Below, piece after piece: positions 35,964-44,067 of a DNA stretch of 64,000 nucleotides. The stretch comes from Marinobacter sediminum. GTDB taxonomy: Bacteria > Pseudomonadota > Gammaproteobacteria > Pseudomonadales > Oleiphilaceae. The stretch is taken from contig NZ_JAGTWY010000001.1 of NCBI RefSeq assembly GCF_023657445.1, positions 2,418,001 to 2,482,000 on the forward strand, written 5' to 3'. The notes beneath the pieces are model-generated. The model did no database searches, was not told the origin of the DNA, and saw nothing but the letters and a program-made list of their open reading frames with translations. Within the stretch, counting starts at the first letter, position 1. Every line of letters starts with the position of its first letter. A program made the translations under genes and the position numbers.

Positions 35964-37853
35964 ATGGCAAGGCAACCCACAAGACGGTTATCAATGACAC
36001 CCAGAACTTCCCTCGTGAACCGGCTCGCAATTGTGGTCGGAGCCATTGTGCTAACGGCTCTGGTGAGCATGGCAACCACCCTCGCCGTTTCCAAAAGTAT
36101 CGAAGGCAATGCGACCGCTATCAACCAGGCTGGCGCACTTCGAATGGGGGCCTTTCAGCTCCTGTCTCAGGTAGCTGGCCCACAAGAGTACGAAGGTGCT
36201 ACTGAATCCTTCGACACCCTGACCCAGGCGTACACGGCAAACGTGGTCAGTATTGGTATTACAAAGGCCATACCGGATGCGCCTGACCATCCTCTGGCGC
36301 AACAGCATCAGGAAATTCTGGACTCCTGGAATTCCCGCCTGAGACCAATGCTTGAAAGCCACAGTCCCGGATCGGTCGTGAGCGCCGAAATGATTTCGGC
36401 AACGAACAACTACGTTCGGGAAGTCGACCTGCTCGTCACAATGCTCGAAGAGCGGACGGAAGCCCGAATCGACCTGTTACACCTGATTCAGATTATCAGC
36501 CTGGCTTTCTCCATCCTGATTGTTCTTGCGCTGTTCATTGATCTGAAAAAACGGGTGGTGCAACCACTGAGAAAACTCGTTGATATTGCCGGCGCTGTCC
36601 AGCAGCAGGACTTTTCACACAAGGCCCACCTGAGAGGCTCTGATGAGCTTGCCCAGCTTGGTGATGCGTTTGACCAGATGACAAGCGAGCTGGCCCTCAC
36701 TTACTACGATCTGGAAGATCGCGTCCGCATCAAAACCGAGGAGCTGGAAAAAAGCCACGCGGCACTGCAACTCCTTCATTCCTATAGTCGTAGCCTGTTC
36801 GCCAATCACGACCTGTGTGACGGCGCCGTGCCGATGCTGCAGCAACTGGAGCAACTGCTGGGTATTGGCCCGATCCAGATCTACCTGCACGACAAGGATT
36901 CGTCCCGGCCGGTTCAGACCGCCACCACCGCCACCCGTGAACGCCCCTTCTACTGCAGGGACCATCATTGTAACGCCTGCCTGGTGCAGCCCGAGCAGTA
37001 CGACGATCTCCCGGTGGAAGACAACGACGGTCGTCGCCTGTTATTGCCCATTCGCACGCCTGGCCATCTGCTGGGTACGCTGGAGGTCTGGTACCCCGCC
37101 GATATGGACCTGTCCCAGACCGCCCGCCGGCTGCTGGAGACGCTGAGCGACCAACTGGCGACCGCTATCTTCCTTGAACGACAGATTACCGAAGAGCAAC
37201 AGCAGACCCTCGCGGAAGAGCGCACGGTTATTGCCCGGGAGCTGCACGATTCACTGGCCCAGTCGCTGTCATACCTCAAAATGCAGGTTGCACGCCTGCG
37301 CAGACTCAATATTGTCGGCGACCAACAGGCCAGCCACGAGGCGATACTGAATGAACTCAGCACGGGACTGAACAGCGCCTACCGGCAGCTGCGCGAGTTG
37401 CTGACAACCTTCCGGCTGAAACTGGACACGCCGGACCTGTCTTCCGCGCTCAAGCAAACGGTTGAGGAGTTTTCCGAAAGACTCGGCAAGCCCGTGCGAC
37501 TGGTCTACAACCTGCCGCCAAAAACGCTGTCACCCAACGAGGAAATCCATACCCTGCAGATCGTTCGGGAAGGACTTGCCAACGCTGTGAAGCATGCCGA
37601 CGCCAGCGAGGTCGTAGTCGATATAGTCTTCGAGTCGCCGAAAGTGAAAGCCCGGATACGCGACAACGGCAAGGGTTTACCCGCGGGCGATGGGCCAGTC
37701 AATCATTATGGCCTTGTCATCATGCAGGACCGAGCCAGAACACTGGGTGGGCAGGTGCAGATCCAAAATCGGGATGAAGGCGGTGTGGAAGTATCGTTGT
37801 CTTTCATCCCCAAAAGCCGAAATCTCATTCCGACAGAAGCCTCAAGCGCCTGA
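35964..37853 (+). CDS. narX: Nitrate/nitrite sensor histidine kinase NarX
   Basis: The kinase has about 629 residues. Two membrane helices flank a periplasmic four-helix domain with a P-box-like nitrate motif (INQAGALRMGAFQL). HAMP, a signalling helix, a GAF-like central domain with the cysteine cluster CRDHHCNAC, a HisKA_3 box (ELHDSLAQSLSYL, histidine near residue 427) and a HATPase domain (NAVKHADA, DNGKGLP) follow. The start is uncertain: TTG 35940, ATG 35964 or ATG 35994. It is followed 65 bp later by narL. Confidence 0.95.
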   Translation: MARQPTRRLSMTPRTSLVNRLAIVVGAIVLTALVSMATTLAVSKSIEGNATAINQAGALRMGAFQLLSQVAGPQEYEGATESFDTLTQAYTANVVSIGITKAIPDAPDHPLAQQHQEILDSWNSRLRPMLESHSPGSVVSAEMISATNNYVREVDLLVTMLEERTEARIDLLHLIQIISLAFSILIVLALFIDLKKRVVQPLRKLVDIAGAVQQQDFSHKAHLRGSDELAQLGDAFDQMTSELALTYYDLEDRVRIKTEELEKSHAALQLLHSYSRSLFANHDLCDGAVPMLQQLEQLLGIGPIQIYLHDKDSSRPVQTATTATRERPFYCRDHHCNACLVQPEQYDDLPVEDNDGRRLLLPIRTPGHLLGTLEVWYPADMDLSQTARRLLETLSDQLATAIFLERQITEEQQQTLAEERTVIARELHDSLAQSLSYLKMQVARLRRLNIVGDQQASHEAILNELSTGLNSAYRQLRELLTTFRLKLDTPDLSSALKQTVEEFSERLGKPVRLVYNLPPKTLSPNEEIHTLQIVREGLANAVKHADASEVVVDIVFESPKVKARIRDNGKGLPAGDGPVNHYGLVIMQDRARTLGGQVQIQNRDEGGVEVSLSFIPKSRNLIPTEASSA

Positions 37854-37918
37854 TCCGGATAACCTAAACGGGCTGCCAATGGGCACGCCGAAAAGCAGAG
37901 AAGGAAAACAGAGCAATC

Positions 37919-38578
37919 ATGTCAGAGACACCCGCGAGCATTCTGCTGATCGATGATCACCCGCTTCTGCGCCAGGGCATCAAACAGTTGATCGAAATGG
38001 AAGACGATATGGAGGTGGTGGGCGAGGCCAGTAACGCCTCAGACGGCATTCGCCTGGCCACCGAAATTGAACCGGATTTGATTCTTATGGATCTGAACAT
38101 GCCGGAGGTCAGCGGCATCGAAGCCCTGGAAAAGCTTCGGCAACAGAACATCAGCTCCCGGATCATCATGTTCACGGTTTCCGATTACGAGGACGACGTG
38201 GTCGCGGCGCTGCGCGCTGGCGCTGACGGCTACCTGCTCAAGGACATGGAGCCCGAGGATATGATCGGGCAACTGCGCCAGGCGGCGGTCGGCAAGATGG
38301 TTATCAGCGACCGTCTGACCACCCTCCTGGCACAGGCTCTGCGCTCTAACAAACCTCAGCAGGCGTCACGCCCGAACTTTGACAGCCTGACACCCCGGGA
38401 GAAGGACATCCTGCGCCTGATTGCCGAGGGGCTCTCCAACAAGATGATTGGTCGAAAACTGGACATCAGCGACGGTACCGTGAAGGTGCACGTGAAACAC
38501 CTGCTGAAAAAACTGAACTTGCGCTCCCGGGTGGAAGTGGCGGTATGGGCCGTGGAGGAAGGGCTTCACAAGGGCTGA
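37919..38578 (+). CDS. narL: Nitrate/nitrite response regulator NarL
   Basis: The 219-residue protein has a receiver domain (acid pocket DD at 12-13, phosphorylation site D58 in [11 protein letters not shown]108 in YLLKD) and a LuxR-type helix-turn-helix ([43 protein letters not shown]). It pairs with NarX and should activate narK and narG. An FNR-like palindrome for the next gene overlaps its stop codon. Confidence 0.97.
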   Translation: MSETPASILLIDDHPLLRQGIKQLIEMEDDMEVVGEASNASDGIRLATEIEPDLILMDLNMPEVSGIEALEKLRQQNISSRIIMFTVSDYEDDVVAALRAGADGYLLKDMEPEDMIGQLRQAAVGKMVISDRLTTLLAQALRSNKPQQASRPNFDSLTPREKDILRLIAEGLSNKMIGRKLDISDGTVKVHVKHLLKKLNLRSRVEVAVWAVEEGLHKG

Positions 38579-38588
38579 GTTATATCAA
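38575..38588 (+). promoter_or_regulatory. FNR/Dnr-type box upstream of ubiT
   Basis: The plus strand reads CTGAGTTATATCAA, eight of ten positions of TTGAT-N4-ATCAA. Its centre is 65 bp before the ubiT ATG, giving a class II start near 38623 with a 24-nt leader. It overlaps the narL stop codon. Confidence 0.5.
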
Positions 38589-38646
38589 TTCGCTCAGCCC
38601 GGGTTTGCTTTACTCTGAGCAGGTTTCATACCACCCGGAGTGAAGC

Positions 38647-39135
38647 ATGGCCCTGTCCCTACCCACTGTCACCCTGAACAACTCGCTGCTCAGACAGACC
38701 ACCGACATGGCTCGGGATTATCTGCCCTCGGCAAGCCCGGTGCTCGCAGCCCTTGATCGCAGAATGCCTGTCCCCCTGAAACAACTGATGGTGGAGGCAC
38801 CTCTGAACCGGATATTCGCCGAGGCCATTGCCGAAGGTGAATTCGATGAGTTCGAAGGCCGCCGGATTCGCCTGGAGGCATCAGGGGGGCTTCCGGGTAC
38901 CACACTTGGTTTCTGGGCCGGCCGGCTCCGGGTGATTGATGGCCCTGGTGAGGCGACGATCCGCGGCTCCCTGACAGCGTTCAAGACGCTCGCAGAGCGC
39001 CATCAGGATCCGGATCAGCTGTTTTTCCAGCGCCAGCTGGTGATTGAAGGCGATACCGAGCTGGGGCTTGGCTTGAAGAACCTGCTGGACAGTCTGGAAT
39101 GGGACATCAGCATCTGGCAAATGCTCTCCATCTGA
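38647..39135 (+). CDS. ubiT: UbiT, SCP2-type lipid-binding protein for anaerobic ubiquinone synthesis
   Basis: The 162-residue protein carries an SCP2-like fold (APLNRIFAEAIAEGEFDEFEGRRIRLEA, ATIRGSLTAFKTLAERHQDPDQLFFQRQLVIEGDTELGL). It corresponds to E. coli YhbT/UbiT, which supplies lipid substrate binding for oxygen-independent ubiquinone synthesis. ubiV and ubiU lie next to it on the opposite strand, completing the UbiTUV set. The location after narXL and the FNR-like box fit expression during nitrate respiration. Confidence 0.93.
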   Translation: MALSLPTVTLNNSLLRQTTDMARDYLPSASPVLAALDRRMPVPLKQLMVEAPLNRIFAEAIAEGEFDEFEGRRIRLEASGGLPGTTLGFWAGRLRVIDGPGEATIRGSLTAFKTLAERHQDPDQLFFQRQLVIEGDTELGLGLKNLLDSLEWDISIWQMLSI

Positions 39136-39174
39136 CAGACTTTGCACCTTGAAAGGACGCGGGTGGGTTACCGT

Positions 39175-39202
39175 GGGGGCTGACTATCAGCCCCCCGATT
39201 TT
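39175..39202 (+). terminator. Intrinsic terminator after ubiT
   Basis: GGGGGCTGA (39175-39183) pairs perfectly with TCAGCCCCC (39187-39195) around CTA, followed by CGATTTT on the plus strand. The right arm includes the ubiV stop codon on the opposite strand, so one hairpin serves two convergent genes. Confidence 0.75.
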
Positions 39203-40089
39203 GCAACCAGATCCATGCCCGGCTTGCCATACCAGTACCCATTGCACGGAGGCGCTTCTACCAGCTGCAATGGGTCGGTATCAGGCGTTTCACCCCGGCG
39301 CACCTGGTCAAAACGCCTGACCACCTCATCCATACCCAGATGCTCAGGGCTCAGACGAACCGTAGACACGCCTATTCGCTCCATCTCGGGCAGTTCCCGC
39401 ATCAGGTCATAACGGGAGCCAGACAGGGTGGAAATACCATTCAGCCGAAACAGCTCCTGGCTTTCTCGCGAACGGAGTTCCATGCCATCTGGATGCTGGA
39501 GGCAGCGGAATTCGCAGTTGTCCTTGGGCAGGTTGTAATGACGGGCGGTGAAGCAGCGGGAAGACCATGCCAACGGCAGAAAGCCCCAGGCAAACACTTC
39601 CGCGGGAAGGTCCAGACCTTCCTGCTTTAGCCCGGTAATCAGTTGTGCCAGGGTATCCCGACCCAGTTCCACCGGCAGATTCCAGCCCTTCAGACCCCGC
39701 TTTGCCAGCACCTTGAGCGTGGCAACGTTGTAAATGTTCATGGACGGACCAGTCACGAACGGAATTCCGTTGCCAATGGCTACCTGCATTGCGCTCTGGT
39801 CGTTGGCTTCCACACAGAACTCGTTTTGCTCGCAGATCCGACGCAGGCGGCGCAAGTCCGCCTCTGACTCAATCAGCGTCTGCGATGAGAGCACCACTTC
39901 CTTGCCACAGGCTTTGAGATCACGGGCCAGCGCAAACCAGTCATCCGGTTTCAGTTCTCGCCGGCGGGAACACACGGCTTCGCCGAGATAGATGGTATCT
40001 ACCGGCCACTCAGCCGCCTTACCATAGAAATCAAAAACGCTTTGTTTGGACCAGAACCAAAGAATCGGCCCGAGGGATAACTTCATCAT
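39187..40089 (-). CDS. ubiV: UbiV, U32-family FeS protein (anaerobic ubiquinone hydroxylation)
   Basis: The 300-residue U32 peptidase-like protein begins MMKLSLGPILWFW and has the cysteines expected to hold a [4Fe-4S] cluster, including CFTARHYNLPKDNCEFRC. With UbiU it hydroxylates ubiquinone precursors without O2. The ATG pair at 40086/40089 follows GAGG; the longer frame to 40128 overlaps ubiU and is rejected. It lies 13 bp after ubiU. Confidence 0.94.
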   Translation of the reverse strand: MMKLSLGPILWFWSKQSVFDFYGKAAEWPVDTIYLGEAVCSRRRELKPDDWFALARDLKACGKEVVLSSQTLIESEADLRRLRRICEQNEFCVEANDQSAMQVAIGNGIPFVTGPSMNIYNVATLKVLAKRGLKGWNLPVELGRDTLAQLITGLKQEGLDLPAEVFAWGFLPLAWSSRCFTARHYNLPKDNCEFRCLQHPDGMELRSRESQELFRLNGISTLSGSRYDLMRELPEMERIGVSTVRLSPEHLGMDEVVRRFDQVRRGETPDTDPLQLVEAPPCNGYWYGKPGMDLVAKSGG

Positions 40090-40102
40090 CGTCGCCAGAA
40101 CC

Positions 40103-41098
40103 TCATTTCCATTTGCGATGGTAGGCACCCAGGGTGGTCAGCCCGCCCTCAGACAGGCCGGACAGGGTGTTTCGCCAGCCGGGATCGACGGTAAAGGATT
40201 CCGGCCGGGACTCCAGGTCATCAAGAGCATGGCGCCAGGTGCGGGCAACATCGGCAATATAGGCCGGGCTACGCTGCCGGCCCTCAATTTTCACGGCCCT
40301 GATGCCCAACCCCTGAAGATCCGGCAGAAGGTCCAGCGTATTCAGGCTGACCGGTTCCTCGATCGCATGGTAGAGGCTACCCTCGACCTCGAAACGCCCC
40401 TTGCACAAGGTAGGATAGCCAGCCGGTTCACCCGGGCCATAACGGTCAATCAGTACGTCGTTAAGCCGCGACTCCAGGCCCTGGGGGGTTTCCTGCCAGC
40501 GCACGGCCTTGGCCGGGGAACAGGCGCCACGGGTGTTAGGAGATTCGTCGGTCAGGTAGGAGGAGAGATAGCAGCGCCCTTCGGCCATGATGCACAGACT
40601 GCCAAAGGCAAACACCTCCAGCTCAACGGGACTGTGTTTCGCCACACCCCTCACCTGGTCCAGGGAAAGCACCCGGGGCAACACTGCCCGCCGAATATCG
40701 AAGTTATCCTTGTAGAATTTAAGCGCTTCGTAACTGGTAGCTGAGCCCTGGACGGAAAGGTGCCGTGGAATGTCCGGGTGCTTCTGAGCGGCATAATCCA
40801 GCAGGCCCATATCGGCCAGGATAATCGCATCCACTCCCAGGCCCGCCGCGCGATCTACGGCCCCCTTCCATTGTTCCCAGCCATCGGGTTGTGGGTAGGT
40901 GTTGATGGCACAGAATACACGGGCACCGCGCTGGTGGGCGTATTCGATACCCTCAGCAGCACGCTTGTCATTGAAGTTCAGGCCGGCAAACTGGCGGGCA
41001 TTGGTGCTGTCCCGGAAGCCGAAATAAACCGCGTTGGCACCATTATCCACGGCGGTTTTCAGCGCGGGCAGACTGCCGGCCGGGCATACGAGTTCCAT
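40103..41098 (-). CDS. ubiU: UbiU, U32-family FeS protein (anaerobic ubiquinone hydroxylation)
   Basis: The 331-residue protein begins MELVCPAGSLPALKTAVDNGANAVYFG, the classical U32 N-terminus, and has the cluster cysteines in CIMAEGRCYLSSYLTDESPNTRGACS plus one in the TLCKGRF segment. It forms a heterodimer with UbiV. The ATG at 41098 follows GCGGAG; the upstream frame to 41146 lacks homology. An FNR-type box lies 64 bp upstream. Confidence 0.95.
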   Translation of the reverse strand: MELVCPAGSLPALKTAVDNGANAVYFGFRDSTNARQFAGLNFNDKRAAEGIEYAHQRGARVFCAINTYPQPDGWEQWKGAVDRAAGLGVDAIILADMGLLDYAAQKHPDIPRHLSVQGSATSYEALKFYKDNFDIRRAVLPRVLSLDQVRGVAKHSPVELEVFAFGSLCIMAEGRCYLSSYLTDESPNTRGACSPAKAVRWQETPQGLESRLNDVLIDRYGPGEPAGYPTLCKGRFEVEGSLYHAIEEPVSLNTLDLLPDLQGLGIRAVKIEGRQRSPAYIADVARTWRHALDDLESRPESFTVDPGWRNTLSGLSEGGLTTLGAYHRKWK

Positions 41099-41155
41099 AA
41101 CTATCTCCGCTGAAACAAACAGCGGACAGCCTACCGGCAACCCCATGGAGACACA

Positions 41156-41169
41156 TTGACCATTGTCAG
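41156..41169 (-). promoter_or_regulatory. FNR/Dnr-type box upstream of ubiU
   Basis: The sequence TTGACCATTGTCAG (plus strand) matches TTGAC-N4-GTCAA at nine of ten positions. Its centre is about 64 bp before the ubiU ATG; a class II start near 41121 leaves a 23-nt leader containing the ribosome site. Confidence 0.62.
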
Positions 41170-41175
41170 CCTGAA

Positions 41176-41207
41176 CGGGTCACAACAACCGGCGCTCACC
41201 TGACCCG
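41176..41207. repeat. Degenerate GGGTCA/TGACCC inverted repeat after hemN
   Basis: CGGGTCA (41176-41182) pairs with TGACCCG (41201-41207), with an 18-nt loop whose right side (GGCGCTCACCTGACCC) resembles the element at 27626-27655. It lies 17 bp past the hemN stop and may act as its terminator. Confidence 0.4.
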
Positions 41208-41223
41208 ACTTCAACGGCACCTG

Positions 41224-42642
41224 TCAGATAATACGGGAGAAGCGCTGGCTGGCCCCTTCCTTCCGATACAAATCGAAAATCTGGCAGATGGCCCGAATCA
41301 GCAACCGGCCGGCCGGCTGAACCTGCAGAGCATTGCCATCATCCGCAATCAGCTCATCCTGCACCATGGGTTTGAGGCGGCTGAGCTCATCAGCAAAGTA
41401 ACGGTCCAGGTTTTCGCCCCACTCATCCGCAAACAGCTTTCGGTCCAGCCGGAACTGGCAGATCAGCTGGCCGATCACCCAGCGGCGAATACGATCGTCA
41501 CGGCTCAGGTTCACGCCCTTGGTGATGGCCAGCTGGCCGGCATCGATAGCCGCCTCCCAGGAAGGCAGGTCGTGGTTGTTCTGGAAATAGGCATCGTCGG
41601 TCTGGCCGATGGCAGACACACCCAGGGACACCAGGTCGCATTCGGAATGGGTAGTGTAACCCTGGAAATTCCGGTGCAGGCGCCCTTCTCGCTGGGCCAC
41701 GGCCAGGCTGTCGTCCGGCTTCGCAAAGTGGTCCATGCCGATGTACTCATAGCCCGCATCCAAAAGCCGGTTAATAGTGTTGTGCAGGATGGTCAGCTTT
41801 TGCTGCGGCGAGGGTAATGTGTGGTCCTGAATTCGGGTCTGCGGATAGAACCGGTCCGGCAAATGCGCGTAGCTGAATACAGAGAGCCGGTCCGGTGACA
41901 TCTCGATAACTGCTTCCAGGGTTTCCGCGAAGCTTTCCGGGGTCTGGTGCGGTAGCCCGTAGATCAGGTCCAGGTTAATGGACCGGAACCCAATCCGGCG
42001 CGACTCATTCAGCACAGCTTCGGTCATATCCCGGGGCTGGATGCGGTTCACCGCTTTCTGCACCTCGGGGTTCACGTCCTGGACGCCCAGGCTGATGCGG
42101 TTAAAGCCCAGGTCCCAGAGTGTCGGCAGGGTATCCTGGTCCACTTCCCGGGGGTCTATCTCTAAGCTGTAATCCCGCTCGTCACCGGTTTGCAGATTGA
42201 ACAGTTCACCGTACCCCTGCATCAGCGCCTGCATCACATCTTTTGGCAGGAAGGTGGGCGTGCCACCACCCCAGTGCAGTTGGGTAACCGGCCGGTCAGA
42301 CCCGAATAATCTGGACTGGATCGCCGCCTCCTTCAGCAGACGCTCCACGTAGGGCATGGCCTTATCCCGTTTTTTGGTGATGACCTTGTTACAGGCGCAG
42401 TAGTAGCAAAGGTGCGCGCAGAACGGCAGGTGGGTATAGAGCGAGAGCGGGCGTCCACTGGCCTTGCTGCGACCGGCTGCCTTGACCATGTCTTCCACCG
42501 GGTAGTTCTGGTTGAACTCCACCGCCGTCGGGTAAGAGGTGTAACGGGGACCACTGAGATCGTATCGGCGGATCAGAGCCTCATCCCATAAAAATTTGGG
42601 CGCGGACTCAGGGGCAGCAGTATAGGTAGCCAATAAATTCAT
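41224..42642 (-). CDS. hemN: Oxygen-independent coproporphyrinogen III dehydrogenase HemN
   Basis: The 472-residue radical SAM enzyme carries CAHLCYYCAC (the CxxxCxxC cluster plus the HemN-specific extra cysteine), the GGGTPTFL SAM motif, and the family N-terminus LSGPRYTSYPTAVEF. It converts coproporphyrinogen III to protoporphyrinogen IX without O2, giving heme for nitrate and NO respiration. A good FNR-type box lies 85 bp upstream. No strong ribosome site is visible before the ATG. Confidence 0.97.
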   Translation of the reverse strand: MNLLATYTAAPESAPKFLWDEALIRRYDLSGPRYTSYPTAVEFNQNYPVEDMVKAAGRSKASGRPLSLYTHLPFCAHLCYYCACNKVITKKRDKAMPYVERLLKEAAIQSRLFGSDRPVTQLHWGGGTPTFLPKDVMQALMQGYGELFNLQTGDERDYSLEIDPREVDQDTLPTLWDLGFNRISLGVQDVNPEVQKAVNRIQPRDMTEAVLNESRRIGFRSINLDLIYGLPHQTPESFAETLEAVIEMSPDRLSVFSYAHLPDRFYPQTRIQDHTLPSPQQKLTILHNTINRLLDAGYEYIGMDHFAKPDDSLAVAQREGRLHRNFQGYTTHSECDLVSLGVSAIGQTDDAYFQNNHDLPSWEAAIDAGQLAITKGVNLSRDDRIRRWVIGQLICQFRLDRKLFADEWGENLDRYFADELSRLKPMVQDELIADDGNALQVQPAGRLLIRAICQIFDLYRKEGASQRFSRII

Positions 42643-42720
42643 CGTCGGTAATTTCTACACTCAAAGCAGTAACATAATTGTGATGAATGGCCAGTTTAGT
42701 AACTTAACGGATCGGATATC

Positions 42721-42734
42721 TTGACCAATGTCAT
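42721..42734 (-). promoter_or_regulatory. FNR/Dnr-type box upstream of hemN
   Basis: TTGACCAATGTCAT (plus strand) matches TTGAC-N4-GTCAA at nine of ten positions. A class II start near 42686 leaves a 44-nt leader to the hemN ATG. FNR/Anr control of hemN is well known in Pseudomonas relatives. Confidence 0.65.
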
Positions 42735-42870
42735 TAAGACCGCCTTTCCCACCCACATCTCCGAACATGGCCCCATCTCCACGGCCGACCTGACGAACGC
42801 AGAAAACCGTCAAATTCCTTTACATGTAACACTTCCAGAACATTCTTACTCGGGAAAATGCATCTATTTT

Positions 42871-42889
42871 TTTTAGTAAAACACTAAAA
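42871..42889 (+). promoter_or_regulatory. 7-5-7 dyad before the PEP-CTERM gene
   Basis: TTTTAGT and ACTAAAA are perfect inverted repeats around AAAAC, about 92 bp before the ATG at 42981. It could be an operator or part of an AT-rich promoter; no regulator is known. Confidence 0.4.
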
Positions 42890-42980
42890 CGGCCTAAAAA
42901 ATGCTTTTACCCTCCATGCGGTACAAAAGAAGAAGTTGCGGGTTTTTCCCACAACAACGACTGCAAACAGGGAGCAATTT

Positions 42981-43970
42981 ATGAAACAACTAATTGCAGG
43001 ATTGGCAGCTTTACTGCTCGCCATAACAGCGTTGCCTGCCCAGGCAGAGCTGACCAGCTTCAAAACCTTCAATGGTAATGTAGGGCTGTCCACAGATGGA
43101 TTTGGCAGCCTGAGCGACTCAGGTATCATCTCGGCAGAGGTGCCAAGTGGCGCCACAGTGTTAGGAGCATACCTGTACACGGCTACCTTTGGCACAACAA
43201 GCACACCCACCGTGGAGATCGATGGCGTAAGTGCCTCCTTCGGCCCGCGGGTTCCCAACGCTACAGCCTGCTGCAGCCTCGCATCTTTCCGTGCGGATGT
43301 GACCTCATTGGTCGCGCCGAAGATCGATGGTGGTTCGGGAGGGATCTACGACTTCGACATCGCTGAAACCGTCCTAGGTGGCAACACCGACGGCTCTGCG
43401 TTGGTGGTCGTCTATGAGCTTGCGTCTCTGCCAGAATCGACGGTGGGCCTGCTAGACGGGTTCGCCTCTGTTACCGGAGATACCACGTCCATAAACTTCA
43501 GCGAGCCGCTCGATCCCGATGACCCCGGCTTTTTTGCCGAAATGAGACTGGGCATCAGCTTCAGTTGCTGCAACCAGCGCTCTCGTGTTGAAGTGAACGA
43601 CCAGTTACTAACTGAGAATGCGGGCAATTTTGACGATGCAGACGGCGGAACCGCTGCAAATGGAAGATTATTTACTATGGGCGGTTTCGATGACGCCTTC
43701 TCACCGATAAATCCGACCTACGCGGAGGATACTGAGCGCTACGACCTTTCTTCGTTCGCCAGCTCGGGAGACACCAGCTTCAAAATCGATACATTCAACG
43801 CATCCCAAGATGACAACATCTTCCTAGCTGCCTTCCATGTATCAGGAGAAGCAGGCATCAATGAACCACCGCCCAATGGCGACCCAGTCGACGTGCCGGA
43901 GCCCGCTGGGTTCCTGTTGCTGTTGACAGGGCTAGCAGGATTCGGCGCACGTAGGATTTTGCGTGCCTGA
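42981..43970 (+). CDS. Exported PEP-CTERM anchor protein
   Basis: The 329-residue protein has a Sec signal peptide (MKQLIAGLAALLLAITALPAQA) and a C-terminal PEP-CTERM tripartite signal: VPEP near residue 305, a hydrophobic helix (GFLLLLTGLAGFGA) and a basic end (RRILRA). An exosortase should cut and anchor it at the surface. The body is beta-rich (VPSGATVLGAYLYTATFG) with two CC pairs (ACCSL and SCCNQ) that may form disulfides. ATG at 42981 follows GGGAG. No exosortase gene is in the window. The TPR gene 97 bp downstream may work with it. Confidence 0.85.
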   Translation: MKQLIAGLAALLLAITALPAQAELTSFKTFNGNVGLSTDGFGSLSDSGIISAEVPSGATVLGAYLYTATFGTTSTPTVEIDGVSASFGPRVPNATACCSLASFRADVTSLVAPKIDGGSGGIYDFDIAETVLGGNTDGSALVVVYELASLPESTVGLLDGFASVTGDTTSINFSEPLDPDDPGFFAEMRLGISFSCCNQRSRVEVNDQLLTENAGNFDDADGGTAANGRLFTMGGFDDAFSPINPTYAEDTERYDLSSFASSGDTSFKIDTFNASQDDNIFLAAFHVSGEAGINEPPPNGDPVDVPEPAGFLLLLTGLAGFGARRILRA

Positions 43971-44067
43971 ACAAATTGTCCAATACTGAAAGAAGTCAGA
44001 CCAGCGGGCGCTGCCAGCGCTCCCTGGTCTGAAGCCCCCCACACGATTAAACTGTGGTGACTGCATT

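Larger units (their letters stand above)
42643..42980. other. 338-bp divergent intergenic region, hemN / PEP-CTERM gene
   Basis: Near hemN it holds the FNR-type box at 42721-42734. Toward the PEP-CTERM gene it is AT-rich and contains a perfect 7-5-7 dyad at 42871-42889 and a GGGTTTTTCCC hairpin near 42947. I see no small gene or RNA here and no sigma-54 promoter of the kind often linked to PEP-CTERM regulons. Confidence 0.5.
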
